NCBI GenBank assembly: GCA_035641315.1
Contig: DASQUK010000057.1
Location: 7,044 to 71,043 of the forward strand
Source of the DNA: DASQUK01 sp035641315
GTDB lineage: Bacteria; Actinomycetota; Acidimicrobiia; Acidimicrobiales; VFJN01
Direction of reading: 5' to 3'
DNA length: 64,000 nt
Positions 17,267-24,599 of this stretch are shown in pieces. The first letter of the stretch is position 1; each line of letters starts with the position of its first letter. Both the position numbers and the translations under genes were made by a program. The notes beneath the pieces were generated by a model. The model saw only the letters and a program-made list of their open reading frames with translations, was not told where the DNA came from and ran no database searches.

Positions 17267-18204
17267 CGCCGTGTGCCGTAGACGCCGTAGACCGCGAGGA
17301 TCAGCGCGGCGAGCACCACCCCCACGGTGACGGCGATGCGCACCGAGCCCGTGCGCTGGATCCAGTCGCTGACGTCATAGGACCAGCCGGTTACCACGTC
17401 GGTGATGCTCGACGACGGGATCACGCCGCCCGACGCCCGCGCCACCCGCACCTCGAGCCAGCCGTAGTAGGCCACGTAGGCGCCGGCCAGCGCCACCAGC
17501 CCGCCCGCCACCCGACCGATGTAGGGCTGGACCCGGCGCAGGAACCGCACGACCGAGGTGCGCGCCAGCGCCATGGCCACCGTGAGCCCGGTCAGCACCA
17601 GCGTCATGCCCAGGGCGTAGATGCCGAACACCAGCAGGCCGTCGGCCACCGACTCCCGGTTGATCGTGCCCGATACCGCGGTGAGGAACAGCGGCAGGGT
17701 GCAGCCGATCGAGGCGATGGCGTACGACACGCCGAACACGAACATCGACGGCGCCGTCCGCTCCCGGCCGCCCCGGTCCAGCCGGGGCAGCTTCACGTTG
17801 AGCTCGAAGCCGCCGAGCATGGCGAGGCCGAGCGCGAACAGCGCCAAGCCGATGACGATCGAGATCCACGGCACGTTCTCGTAGACGGGCAGCGACGTCA
17901 GCTCCACCGCCAGCCCCGCCAGCGCGAAGACGGCCATGAACCCGGCCGACACGGCTAGCGCCACTCGCAGCGCGGTGGCGACGCTCGCCCGGGCCTCGCC
18001 CACCTCCCGGCCCGAGACACGTCTCCCGCTCCCACGGCCGCTCGGGCCGGGGGAGCGGAAGGCATGTTCGTCGATCCCCAGGAAGTAGGCCAGGTAGGCG
18101 GGCAGCATGGCGAACCCGCAGGGGTTGACGGCGGCCACCATGCCCTGGGTCAGGAACAGGGCGAGCGGCCCCTCGGGGCCGATGCGGGCGAGCACGCCGA
18201 TCAC
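17209..18204 (-). CDS. ccdA: CcdA-type cytochrome c biogenesis/thiol-disulfide membrane protein
   Basis: Membrane reductant carrier of the DsbD/CcdA family, 331 residues, moving electrons from cytoplasmic thioredoxin to extracytoplasmic thiols. Cys29 (AAVNPCGF) and the cysteine in SIGCTLP form the expected redox pair, each in a Pro-containing helix. GTG start overlaps the stop of the TlpA gene (GTGA). Residues 49-60 (FRSPGPSGRGSG) in the first loop are encoded by a dispersed hairpin repeat. The basic C-terminal tail runs 58 bases into the 3' end of pdxH on the other strand. Works with the adjacent TlpA protein, probably in cytochrome c maturation for the c-type cytochromes of this genome. Confidence 0.9.
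   Translation of the reverse strand: MIGVLARIGPEGPLALFLTQGMVAAVNPCGFAMLPAYLAYFLGIDEHAFRSPGPSGRGSGRRVSGREVGEARASVATALRVALAVSAGFMAVFALAGLAVELTSLPVYENVPWISIVIGLALFALGLAMLGGFELNVKLPRLDRGGRERTAPSMFVFGVSYAIASIGCTLPLFLTAVSGTINRESVADGLLVFGIYALGMTLVLTGLTVAMALARTSVVRFLRRVQPYIGRVAGGLVALAGAYVAYYGWLEVRVARASGGVIPSSSITDVVTGWSYDVSDWIQRTGSVRIAVTVGVVLAALILAVYGVYGTRRQGARRSMRQPDDRVVSRQ
18026..18058. repeat. Dispersed GC hairpin repeat inside ccdA, copy 3
   Basis: 33 bases with outer arms CCGCTCC/GGAGCGG and inner arms CGGCC/GGCCG. It differs at only one position from the copy inside rex (37443-37475). It adds 12 codons to a loop of CcdA. Confidence 0.85.
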
Positions 18205-18788
18205 GCGGCGATCCCGAAGTGGTCCTCGAGCGCCGAGCGCAGCCCGGCTTCGTCGAAGGCCCGGCTGCGGACGTCGACCACCGTGCCGTCGGCGTCGATG
18301 AACACGGTGGTCGGCATGTTGATGCCGCCGAAGTAGGTGAGCGCGTCCTGCCCGCTGTCGCCGAACGTGGGGTACGTGACGCCGGTGCGCTCGACCGTGT
18401 CGAGGGCCAGCTCGTCGCTGTCCTGGTAGGCGATGCCGATGATCGTGACGCGGTCGCCGACGTCCCGGTGGACCGCCTCGAAGGCCGGCATCTCGCGGAT
18501 GCAGGGCACGCACCACGAGGCGTAGAAGTTCACGACGACCGGCGTGGACCCCAGCAGCTCGCCCAGCTTGCGGTCGGGGCCGCCGTCGAGCGCCGCCAGC
18601 GTCACGTCGGCGGTCGAGTCCGGCAGCTCGCCTGCGGGGGTGAGCTGGTACGAGTCCGACTCGGCGGCGTCGTCGTCGGCCGACGAGTCGTCGTCGTCCC
18701 CGAACAGGGCCACGGCTCCGATCGCCACGACCACGGCCAATGCGGTGGCGATGACCAGGGGAAACGGGTGGATGCGGCGGGCGGCCAC
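18201..18788 (-). CDS. TlpA/ResA-like membrane-anchored thioredoxin
   Basis: 195 residues: an N-terminal membrane anchor (about 9-29), an acidic linker, then a thioredoxin fold with the active site WCVPC (Cys93, Cys96) and the cis-proline region GGINMPTTVF (about 154-163). Such proteins reduce apocytochrome c or other extracytoplasmic thiols. It lies directly before ccdA, whose GTG overlaps its stop, so CcdA is its likely electron donor. Gene order whiB, tlpA, ccdA all on minus, but a strong hairpin separates whiB. Confidence 0.92.
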   Translation of the reverse strand: MAARRIHPFPLVIATALAVVVAIGAVALFGDDDDSSADDDAAESDSYQLTPAGELPDSTADVTLAALDGGPDRKLGELLGSTPVVVNFYASWCVPCIREMPAFEAVHRDVGDRVTIIGIAYQDSDELALDTVERTGVTYPTFGDSGQDALTYFGGINMPTTVFIDADGTVVDVRSRAFDEAGLRSALEDHFGIAA

Positions 18789-18842
18789 GGGCTACGACCG
18801 TACCGCCGGGGCTCGTATCATCGGCAATCGCCCCGACCCGCC

Positions 18843-18881
18843 GGCCTGGGGGCACCGCCGCCGCGCGGTGGCCCCCAGGCC
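18843..18881 (-). terminator. Stem-loop after whiB
   Basis: GGCCTGGGGG (18843-18852) pairs with CCCCCAGGCC (18872-18881), extended inward by C-G and ACCGC/GCGGT around a six-base loop: about 16 bp with one bulge. It stands 12 bases after the whiB stop on the minus strand. No T-run follows, as is common in high-GC actinobacteria. Confidence 0.65.
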
Positions 18882-18892
18882 TCGTGCAGGAC

Positions 18893-19300
18893 CTATGCGA
18901 TACGCACGATCGCCACGTCCTGCAGGTGCTCGGGGATGGGAATCTCGGGAAGCTGGTCCTCGGGCCGGGGCAGCTTGGGCGGACGGCCCCGGCGCCGCTT
19001 GGTGGCGAGGATCTTCCCGTTGAGGAACAGCTGACCGCCCCAGACGCCCCAGGGCTCGCGCCGCTCGAGGGCACCCTCGAGGCAGGGGATCATGGCCGGG
19101 CAGGTGGCACAGATGTGCTTGGCCCGGGCGACGTCCTGCAGCTCCTCGCTGAAGAACATGCCGGCGAGCCGGCCGCTGCCGTCGTTGCAGCGGGCATGCG
19201 CCCACCACGTGTCCTCGCTGGTGAGGGCGTCGGGCTCGGCCTCATCGGTACTTCGGTCGGTCAGGTCGAGTATCTCGTCGGGTGCCAGTGGGGCGATCAT
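18893..19300 (-). CDS. WhiB-family iron-sulfur transcriptional regulator
   Basis: 135-residue Wbl protein. Four cysteines (38, 64, 67, 73) in the C-x25-C-x2-C-x5-C pattern bind a [4Fe-4S] cluster; the GVWGG turn is at 85-89. The C-terminal KRRRGRPPK (101-109) is an AT-hook-like basic motif, as known from WhiB7-type proteins; which Wbl class this is cannot be settled here. The ATG at 19300 is preceded by an AAGGGAA ribosome site 8 bases upstream. Wbl proteins usually bind a sigma factor region 4 and control development, redox or resistance genes. Confidence 0.93.
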   Translation of the reverse strand: MIAPLAPDEILDLTDRSTDEAEPDALTSEDTWWAHARCNDGSGRLAGMFFSEELQDVARAKHICATCPAMIPCLEGALERREPWGVWGGQLFLNGKILATKRRRGRPPKLPRPEDQLPEIPIPEHLQDVAIVRIA

Positions 19301-19393
19301 CGGCCTATTCCCTTTGCGTCTGTTGTCGTGTCTGTATTGGTCAGTCGTTACGGGTTGTCGGTGTCGGGTCGGCGGAGGTGGCGGGAGAAAGAA

Positions 19394-19423
19394 GAAGGCC
19401 GCCGGGGTGTCCCGGCGGCCTTC
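19394..19423 (-). terminator. Rho-independent terminator (minus strand)
   Basis: Perfect 13-bp stem GAAGGCCGCCGGG / CCCGGCGGCCTTC with a four-base loop, followed on the minus strand by TTCTTTCTC. This is the clearest intrinsic terminator in the window. It ends the small gene whose stop is at 19453, and separates it from whiB. Confidence 0.85.
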
Positions 19424-19452
19424 GGAGGTTTCGCGCTGTGCGCCTGATCTGG

Positions 19453-19662
19453 TCAGGGGAAGCGCTCCGAGAGCCGTCGGGTCGGTCGGTCGTTGGTGAA
19501 CAGCCGGAAGGTGGCGGACACCGGCTTGCCGGCCGACACCTGGAGCCACGTGTGCTCGGGCATGGGCGCGGCGATGCCACCGGGGATGAGGTGAACGGCG
19601 CAGGCCACCCGGCGCGCGGCACCGGCCATCTGGCCGTTCTCTTGGTTGGTGCCGGCGTACAT
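19453..19662 (-). CDS. Small protein of unknown function (69 aa)
   Basis: I do not recognise the family. The ATG at 19662 gives 69 residues with a cysteine (VACAVHL, near residue 18), no clear membrane segment and a basic C-terminus. An in-frame GTG at 19740 would add 26 Pro/Thr-rich residues. The best evidence that the gene is real is the textbook terminator beginning 30 bases after its stop on the same strand, and its position as an isolated unit between a terminator upstream (19793-19817) and whiB downstream. AGGAC stands just before the ATG. Confidence 0.5.
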   Translation of the reverse strand: MYAGTNQENGQMAGAARRVACAVHLIPGGIAAPMPEHTWLQVSAGKPVSATFRLFTNDRPTRRLSERFP

Positions 19663-19767
19663 GGGTCCTGGGCCGTCCTCTCGTGTCGTGGTGGGTCGAG
19701 TCAGTGGCGGAGAAGCGCCATAGGGTTTCAAGGCCACCACGCGACTCCGCCGCCCGTCAATGAAATA

Positions 19768-19783
19768 TTGCGATCTGGCGCAA
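19768..19783. promoter_or_regulatory. Small palindrome upstream of the 69-aa gene
   Basis: TTGCG-ATCTGG-CGCAA, flanked by the only AT-rich patch nearby (AATGAAATATTG). It could be an operator or part of the promoter of the small minus-strand gene. Confidence 0.3.
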
Positions 19784-19792
19784 ATCGTGTGT

Positions 19793-19817
19793 CGAACGGC
19801 AGAAACGCTGCCGTTCG
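19793..19817 (-). terminator. Stem-loop after the metallo-hydrolase gene
   Basis: CGAACGGCAG (19793-19802) and CTGCCGTTCG (19808-19817) form a perfect 10-bp stem with a five-base loop, 11 bases beyond the stop of the minus-strand metallo-beta-lactamase-fold gene. Confidence 0.65.
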
Positions 19818-19827
19818 CGACTGTGCG

Positions 19828-20946
19828 TCAGCTGGCGACCTCGTAGACGAGGTCGGGGCCCCGGTCGTCGACCGTCACGCGGCCCTGGTGCCGTAGGTGC
19901 TCGAGGTGCGCGTACGTCTCGCTCTCTGCCATCTGGCCCCAGGCCCGGGGGTGGAACACCTGCTGCGTCACCGCCTCGACGGTGGCGCGCCCGGCCGCGG
20001 CGGTGGCCTGTTGGATGGCGTCGAGGCGCTCGCGGTGATGCCGGCGGATGGCGTCGACCCGGCCCGGGAGGTCGTCGAACGGGTGCCCGTGCGCCGGCAG
20101 CGCCAACCGCACGCCCTCGAGCTCGCGCACCTTGGCCAGGCTGGCCAGGAAGTTGGCCAGCGGATCGGGTCCCGCGCCCATCCCCGACACGTGCGGCGTG
20201 ATGGTGGGCAGCACGTGGTCGCCCGCCAGCAGCAGTCCCTCGGCCGGGTCGAGCAGGCACAGGTGGTCGAGCGTGTGCCCCGGCGTGTGGATCGCCACCC
20301 AGTCGCGGCCGGCCAGGCGGATCACCTCGGCGTCATCGAGCCGTCGGCTGGGCTTGGGCGAGCGCAGCCAGCGGGGGACGAGGCGTCGGACCAACGGGTT
20401 CCGGTACCGCTGGCGGCCCCCGGGAACGAACTCGGCGTCACGCCACGGGAGCTTGGAGCCGACCGGCCCCTTGGGCGGGCGATCGCGCACGATGTCGTCG
20501 TCGGGCTCCAAGGCGTCGGGATCGCCCTCCTCGTCGGGATCGAACCAGGTGCGGAAGCTGCGGTGGGTGACGACCTCCGCACCGGACTCCGAGCGCAGCT
20601 TGTCCGCCCCGCCGAAGTGGTCGGGATGGCTGTGGGTGACGATGACCGTGTGGACGTTCCGGGGCGCGGCGCCGATCTGGCGCAGCCGGTCGCCGAGCGC
20701 CCGCCACGTGGCCGGGCCGGGCATGCCGGGATCGACCACGGCCAGCCCCCGCTCGTCCTCCAGGGCGTAGCAGTTGACGTGGCCGAGGCCGGGCATGGAG
20801 ATGGGCAGCTGCATGCGCAGGATGCCCGGCGCCACCTCGGTCACCTCCGCGTTCGCCGGCAGCGCCTCTTGGCGCGGGGGTCGAGCGGCGCGAGTACCGG
20901 GAGGCGGGGCCGGGGACGGGGCGGGTGACGCAGGGGGCGGGGTCAC
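19828..20946 (-). CDS. Metallo-beta-lactamase-fold hydrolase
   Basis: 372 residues. Zinc site THSHPDHFGG (about 108-117) gives the HxHxDH motif; further ligands are in the TPGHTLDH segment (about 220-227) and LLAGDHVLPT (about 240). The last 70 residues look like the winged-helix domain (BLACT_WH) of LACTB2/GloB-like hydrolases. An N-terminal Pro/Ala-rich stretch of about 25 residues is probably disordered. Substrate unknown: thioesters, lactones or RNA are possible in the family. It follows orn by 30 bases on the same strand, with an operator-like palindrome in the gap. Confidence 0.85.
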   Translation of the reverse strand: MTPPPASPAPSPAPPPGTRAARPPRQEALPANAEVTEVAPGILRMQLPISMPGLGHVNCYALEDERGLAVVDPGMPGPATWRALGDRLRQIGAAPRNVHTVIVTHSHPDHFGGADKLRSESGAEVVTHRSFRTWFDPDEEGDPDALEPDDDIVRDRPPKGPVGSKLPWRDAEFVPGGRQRYRNPLVRRLVPRWLRSPKPSRRLDDAEVIRLAGRDWVAIHTPGHTLDHLCLLDPAEGLLLAGDHVLPTITPHVSGMGAGPDPLANFLASLAKVRELEGVRLALPAHGHPFDDLPGRVDAIRRHHRERLDAIQQATAAAGRATVEAVTQQVFHPRAWGQMAESETYAHLEHLRHQGRVTVDDRGPDLVYEVAS

Positions 20947-20959
20947 GCCGCCACACTAC

Positions 20960-20975
20960 TTGACCGTTGGGTCAA
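20960..20975. promoter_or_regulatory. Operator-like palindrome before the metallo-hydrolase gene
   Basis: TTGACCGTTGGGTCAA: perfect 6-bp arms TTGACC/GGTCAA with a 4-base spacer, 14 bases upstream of the hydrolase start. The shape fits a dimeric TetR-type repressor site; the regulator is not identified. Confidence 0.45.
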
Positions 20976-20976
20976 C

Positions 20977-21561
20977 TCAGCCAGGCGCCACCGGCGGTGG
21001 CGCCGGCGATGGGACCGTCTTGGCCCCGAAGTCACGGAACAGGTGCTCCCGGTACCACCGCAGCTCGTTCACGCTCTCGCGGATGTCGTCGAGCGCACGG
21101 TGGGTCGACTCCTTCTTCGGCGCGCCCTCGACCACCTCGGGCGCCCAGCGGAGTGCCAGCTCCTTGAGGGTGGAGACGTCGACCGAGCGGTAGTGCAGGT
21201 AGCTCTCGATCTCCGGCAGGTAGACGGCCAGGAACCGCCGATCGGTGCCGATCGAGTTGCCGCTCAGGGGCACCGAGCGCGGCGCGGGCACGTGGGCCTT
21301 GATGAAATCGAGGGTGGCCGCGCCGGCGTCGGCCAGCGACACGGTCGAGGCTTCGATGGCGGGCAGCAATCCGCTCTTGGTGTGCATCTCGCGCACGATG
21401 TCCTCCATGGCGGCCAGCGCCTCGGCCGGTTGGTGGACCACGATGTCCGGCCCCTCCGCCACGATCTCGAGGTCGTCGTCGGTGACGAGCGTGGCGATCT
21501 CGACGATCACGTTGCGCACGGGGTCGAGGCCGGTCATCTCCAGGTCCATCCACACGAGCAC
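20977..21561 (-). CDS. orn: Oligoribonuclease
   Basis: DEDDh 3'-5' exoribonuclease that degrades 2-5 nt RNA and pGpG; 194 residues. Exo I is MDLEMTGLD (about 5-13, Asp and Glu ligands), Exo II falls in the SGNSIGTDRRFL region (about 99-110, GNSI being typical of Orn), and Exo III is THRALDDI (about 153-160, catalytic His and Asp). Length and order match the family, with a short Pro-rich tail. Divergent from dut, 51 bases apart. Confidence 0.96.
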   Translation of the reverse strand: MLVWMDLEMTGLDPVRNVIVEIATLVTDDDLEIVAEGPDIVVHQPAEALAAMEDIVREMHTKSGLLPAIEASTVSLADAGAATLDFIKAHVPAPRSVPLSGNSIGTDRRFLAVYLPEIESYLHYRSVDVSTLKELALRWAPEVVEGAPKKESTHRALDDIRESVNELRWYREHLFRDFGAKTVPSPAPPPVAPG

Positions 21562-21612
21562 GCCGGCAGGCTATGGCGCGGACGGGCGGGTTGCCGCCGC
21601 GACAATGGCGGC

Positions 21613-22050
21613 GTGCTGCCCATCCCCGTGGTCCGCCTGGACGTCGACCTGCCCATGCCCGACTACGCCCGGCCCGGTGACGCCGGCGCGGACCTGGTCG
21701 CGCGCGAGTCCGTGACGTTGCGGCGGCGCGGCGGCCGGGGGCTCGTGGGCACCGGCATCGCCGTCGCCATCCCCGTGGGTTATGCCGGCTTCGTGCAGCC
21801 CCGCAGCGGGTTGGCGCTGCGCCACGGGGTCACCTGCCTCAACAGCCCGGGGCTGATCGACAGCGGCTACCGGGACGAGCTGCGCGTGCTGCTGGTCAAC
21901 ACCGATCCCGACGCCGACTACGAGGTGCGGCGCGGTGATCGCATCGCCCAGCTTGTGGTGCAGCGCGTCGAGCATGCGGCCTTCACCCCCGTCGACGCCC
22001 TCGACCCGTCGCCCCGCGGCACCGGCGGCTTCGGCCACACGGGGCGGTAG
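21613..22050 (+). CDS. dut: dUTP diphosphatase (dUTPase)
   Basis: Trimeric dUTPase, 145 residues, hydrolysing dUTP to dUMP and PPi. Motif 1 is PGDAGADL (about 18-25), motif 2 PRSGLALRHG (about 60-69), motif 3 GLIDSGYRDEL (about 78-88), motif 4 RGDRIAQLVVQ (about 112-122) and motif 5 RGTGGFGHTGR (the flexible C-terminal arm, with His where Ser is usual). The GTG start at 21613 places the first strand correctly; there is no nearby ATG. Confidence 0.95.
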   Translation: MLPIPVVRLDVDLPMPDYARPGDAGADLVARESVTLRRRGGRGLVGTGIAVAIPVGYAGFVQPRSGLALRHGVTCLNSPGLIDSGYRDELRVLLVNTDPDADYEVRRGDRIAQLVVQRVEHAAFTPVDALDPSPRGTGGFGHTGR

Positions 22051-22124
22051 CGGCGCCGCACCCGCCCGCCACCCGTTCCGGCGGTGAACTCTCGCGTGTA
22101 CCGCACGGAATCACCGCAGGTTCG

Positions 22125-22517
22125 TCAATCGTCGTAGTCGGCGTCGGGGTGCGCCCGCTTGTGGAGGACGATCCGGCGCCCGCCGTCGTCGAGCCGCCAC
22201 GTGTCGACGCTGGCGTCTAGCACCGCCGCCGCGACGGGCGGGACGTCGCCCACCGCACCCGCGTCCTCGGTGAGATGGAGGTCGATGTGCAGGGCCTCGT
22301 CCTCCAGGTCGTAGACGATGACCAGCGTGCCGTCCCCCTCGGGGGCTGGGGCCAGCAGCGCCGCCGCCTCGCCCACGGCCAGCCGCAGCTCCTCGCCTTC
22401 GCGGTAGCTGAACCCGGCGTGGGTCGCTAGCGCCGCCGCGCCGGACCGGGCGATGCGCACGGCGGCCGACGTGGCGGGCACGGTCAGACGGATGCTGTCC
22501 CCGGTATTGCGCTCCAT
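22125..22517 (-). CDS. RsbW-like (HATPase_c_2) protein with a degenerate ATP site
   Basis: 130 residues resembling the anti-sigma kinase fold: SIRLTVPATSAAVRIAR at the N-terminus, then GEELRLAVGEAAALL where RsbW/SpoIIAB proteins have the N-box (usually xAVxEAxxNA). Here the essential Asn and the later G-box are not visible, so ATP binding is doubtful. It may be a non-catalytic partner or sigma/anti-sigma antagonist. The ATG at 22517 is preceded by a hairpin repeat block. No sigma factor or anti-anti-sigma gene is adjacent. Confidence 0.65.
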   Translation of the reverse strand: MERNTGDSIRLTVPATSAAVRIARSGAAALATHAGFSYREGEELRLAVGEAAALLAPAPEGDGTLVIVYDLEDEALHIDLHLTEDAGAVGDVPPVAAAVLDASVDTWRLDDGGRRIVLHKRAHPDADYDD

Positions 22518-22523
22518 GCTGCT

Positions 22524-22618
22524 TCCGCTCTCGGGCCACTTCGTGGCGTGGACCGCTCGGGCTTCGACGCTAGGTCTCTCGCTCCTGGTGCTTCGCACCG
22601 GGCCGCTCTGGCCGTGGC
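22524..22618. repeat. Dispersed GC hairpin repeat, copy 4 (two units)
   Basis: Unit one (22524-22572) is CCGCTCTCGGGCC, ACTTCGTGG, then GACCGCTCGGGCTTCGACGC. Unit two (22579-22613) is TCGCTCCTGGTGCTTCGC followed by ACCGGGCCGCTCTGGCC. It occupies nearly the whole gap between the RsbW-like gene and the end of the ligase gene, both on minus. Confidence 0.75.
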
Positions 22619-22637
22619 GAGCCTATTGGCCGGGTGG

Positions 22638-23612
22638 TCAGGGGCGAACCACGCCATCGGCGTCGACGTCGGTCCGCTGGCCCATGTACACGGGGTGGCG
22701 CAGCCGGCCGTCGGAGGTCCAGTCGCCGTAGGCGACCTCGACCACGATCTCGGGGCGCACCCAGTGTGCCAGCCGCGCTTGGGCCGCCGGCGGCCGGGGC
22801 TCGAACGGGCACTCCTTCTGGGCCAGTGGCGCGAGCAGCCGCCCCACCCGGTTGAGCTCGGCCCCCGTGAAGCCTGATCCCACCTTGCCGGCGTACCGCA
22901 GCGTGCGGTCGCCCGGCCCGGCGTGGTAGCCGACGAGCAGGGCACCGAGCCGTCCGGCGCGGTTGCCCTCGCCCGGCGCCCAGCCGCCAACCACCATCTC
23001 GTCGTGGCGGCGGACCTTGACCTTGATCCAGCTGCGGGTCCGCCGGCCCGGCGTGTAGACGCTGTCCGTCCGCTTGGCGACGACACCCTCGAGCCCGCGC
23101 TCCTCACACACCGCCAGCAGGGCCGGCCCGTCGTCGTAGACCTGGGCCACGTCGGTGCCTAGCGGCAGGTCGTCGGCGAGCTGGTCGAGCAGATGCCGTC
23201 GGTCGCTCCACGGCCGGTCGGTCACGTCGTGGCCGTCGAGGCGGAGCAGGTCGAACACCACGTACGCCACCCGCACCTCCTCGGCCCGGCGGCGGGCGTC
23301 CGCCACCGAGGTCACGTGCATGCGGTGCTGCAGGCGCTCGAAGCTGGGGCGGCCCTCGTCGTCGAGCGCCACGAGCTCCCCGTCGAGCGTGGCCTCCACC
23401 GGCAGAGCGTCGGCCAGCGCACCCAGCTCGGGGAAGGCCGCCGTGCTGTCCCGTCCGTTGGCGCTCCAGGCCCGCACGCCCGCCGGCGCCACCTCGGTGA
23501 CGGCGCGCATGCCGTCCCACTTCACCTCGTAGATCCAGCCCGGACCGGTCGGCAGCGTGCCGGTCGTGGCCTTCATGGGAAGCACCGCCACCGGCGGCAG
23601 CCTAGGGACCAC
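22638..23612 (-). CDS. ATP-dependent DNA ligase (LigD-ligase/LigC type)
   Basis: 324 residues. Nucleotidyltransferase motif I is EVKWDG with Lys31 as the AMP-accepting residue; motif III is in VVFDLLRLDG (about 118-127), motif IV EGVVAKR (about 172-178) and motif V SWIKVKV (about 191-197). An OB-fold domain follows to the end. No polymerase, nuclease or Ku gene is adjacent, so it is a stand-alone ligase of the kind used in backup repair. The GTG at 23612 keeps the LPPVAVLPM lead-in usual in these proteins; an ATG at 23576 is the alternative. Confidence 0.9.
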   Translation of the reverse strand: MVPRLPPVAVLPMKATTGTLPTGPGWIYEVKWDGMRAVTEVAPAGVRAWSANGRDSTAAFPELGALADALPVEATLDGELVALDDEGRPSFERLQHRMHVTSVADARRRAEEVRVAYVVFDLLRLDGHDVTDRPWSDRRHLLDQLADDLPLGTDVAQVYDDGPALLAVCEERGLEGVVAKRTDSVYTPGRRTRSWIKVKVRRHDEMVVGGWAPGEGNRAGRLGALLVGYHAGPGDRTLRYAGKVGSGFTGAELNRVGRLLAPLAQKECPFEPRPPAAQARLAHWVRPEIVVEVAYGDWTSDGRLRHPVYMGQRTDVDADGVVRP

Positions 23613-23621
23613 CGGCCCACG

Positions 23622-24599
23622 TCAGAGAGATCGGGGCACCACCGGGAGCTTCAGCAGGTCGCCGCCCCGCACGACCTCGGCGTCGAGGGTGTGGCCGGCG
23701 ACCTCGCCGGTGAGCAGCCGCTGCATGTCGCTGATGACCTCGACCGGGTGGCCGCCGAGGGCCACCACGATGTCCTCGGGCCGCATGCCCGCCCGGGCCG
23801 CCGGGCCGCCGGTCACGACGCCGGTCACCTCGACGCCCCGGCGCCGGCCCAACCGCTCGGCCATGCGGGGCGGCAGCGCCCGGCTGCCGCCGGACAGTCC
23901 CAGCTCGGCCCGGTGGACCCGACCGTGGGCGATCAGGGCACCGATGATGCCGTTGGTGGTGGCATCGAGCGGGATGGCCATGCCCAGGCCCTGGCCGATG
24001 CCCGGCCCGACCACGGCGGTGTTGATGCCGACGACCCGGGCGTCGCCGGTGGCCAAGGCGCCGCCGCTGTTGCCGGGATGCAGGGCGGCGTCGGTCTGGA
24101 TGACGCCCTCGACGATGCGGGCCCGGCGACCGTCGATCGCCGGCAGCGAGCGGCCCACGGCGGAGACGACGCCGGCCGACACCGATCCCGCGTAGCCGAG
24201 CGGGCTGCCGACGGCGACGACCAGCTGGCCCACCCGCAGGCGGGCGGCGTCGCCCAGCTCGGCGGCCGGCAGGTCGCTCGTGGCCACCCGAACCACGGCC
24301 AGGTCGGACAGGCGGTCGGCGCCTACGACCTCGTAGGGCAGCTCGGCGCCGTCGTGGAACACCGCCGACCCGACCCGCCCGCTCGCCACCACGTGGGCAG
24401 AGGTGAGCAGCAGCCCGTCACCAGACAGGATCACCGCCGACCCGTTGCCCCGCCCGTGGCGCAGGCTGGCGACCGATGGCAGAAGCCGCTGGGCGACCGT
24501 GGTGACCGTGCGCGAGTAGGCGTCGAGCGCCTCGCTGTCGTCGGGCAGCGGCGGCTCGCCCGGTGGCTCGACAGCGAGACGATCGTCGAGGTCAGGCAT
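23622..24599 (-). CDS. S1C trypsin-like serine protease with PDZ domain (HtrA-like) 2
   Basis: 325 residues. Catalytic triad visible: His in LLTSAHVVA (about 71-79), Asp in LSDLAVV (about 101-107) and Ser in HPGNSGGAL (about 176-184). A PDZ domain occupies about 235-320 (VVTGGPAARAGMRPEDIV). No signal peptide or membrane helix is seen, so it is probably cytoplasmic, unlike DegP. Start ATG at 24599 overlaps the end of the paralogous protease gene by 8 bases, making a two-gene operon under the divergent HxlR regulator. Confidence 0.9.
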   Translation of the reverse strand: MPDLDDRLAVEPPGEPPLPDDSEALDAYSRTVTTVAQRLLPSVASLRHGRGNGSAVILSGDGLLLTSAHVVASGRVGSAVFHDGAELPYEVVGADRLSDLAVVRVATSDLPAAELGDAARLRVGQLVVAVGSPLGYAGSVSAGVVSAVGRSLPAIDGRRARIVEGVIQTDAALHPGNSGGALATGDARVVGINTAVVGPGIGQGLGMAIPLDATTNGIIGALIAHGRVHRAELGLSGGSRALPPRMAERLGRRRGVEVTGVVTGGPAARAGMRPEDIVVALGGHPVEVISDMQRLLTGEVAGHTLDAEVVRGGDLLKLPVVPRSL

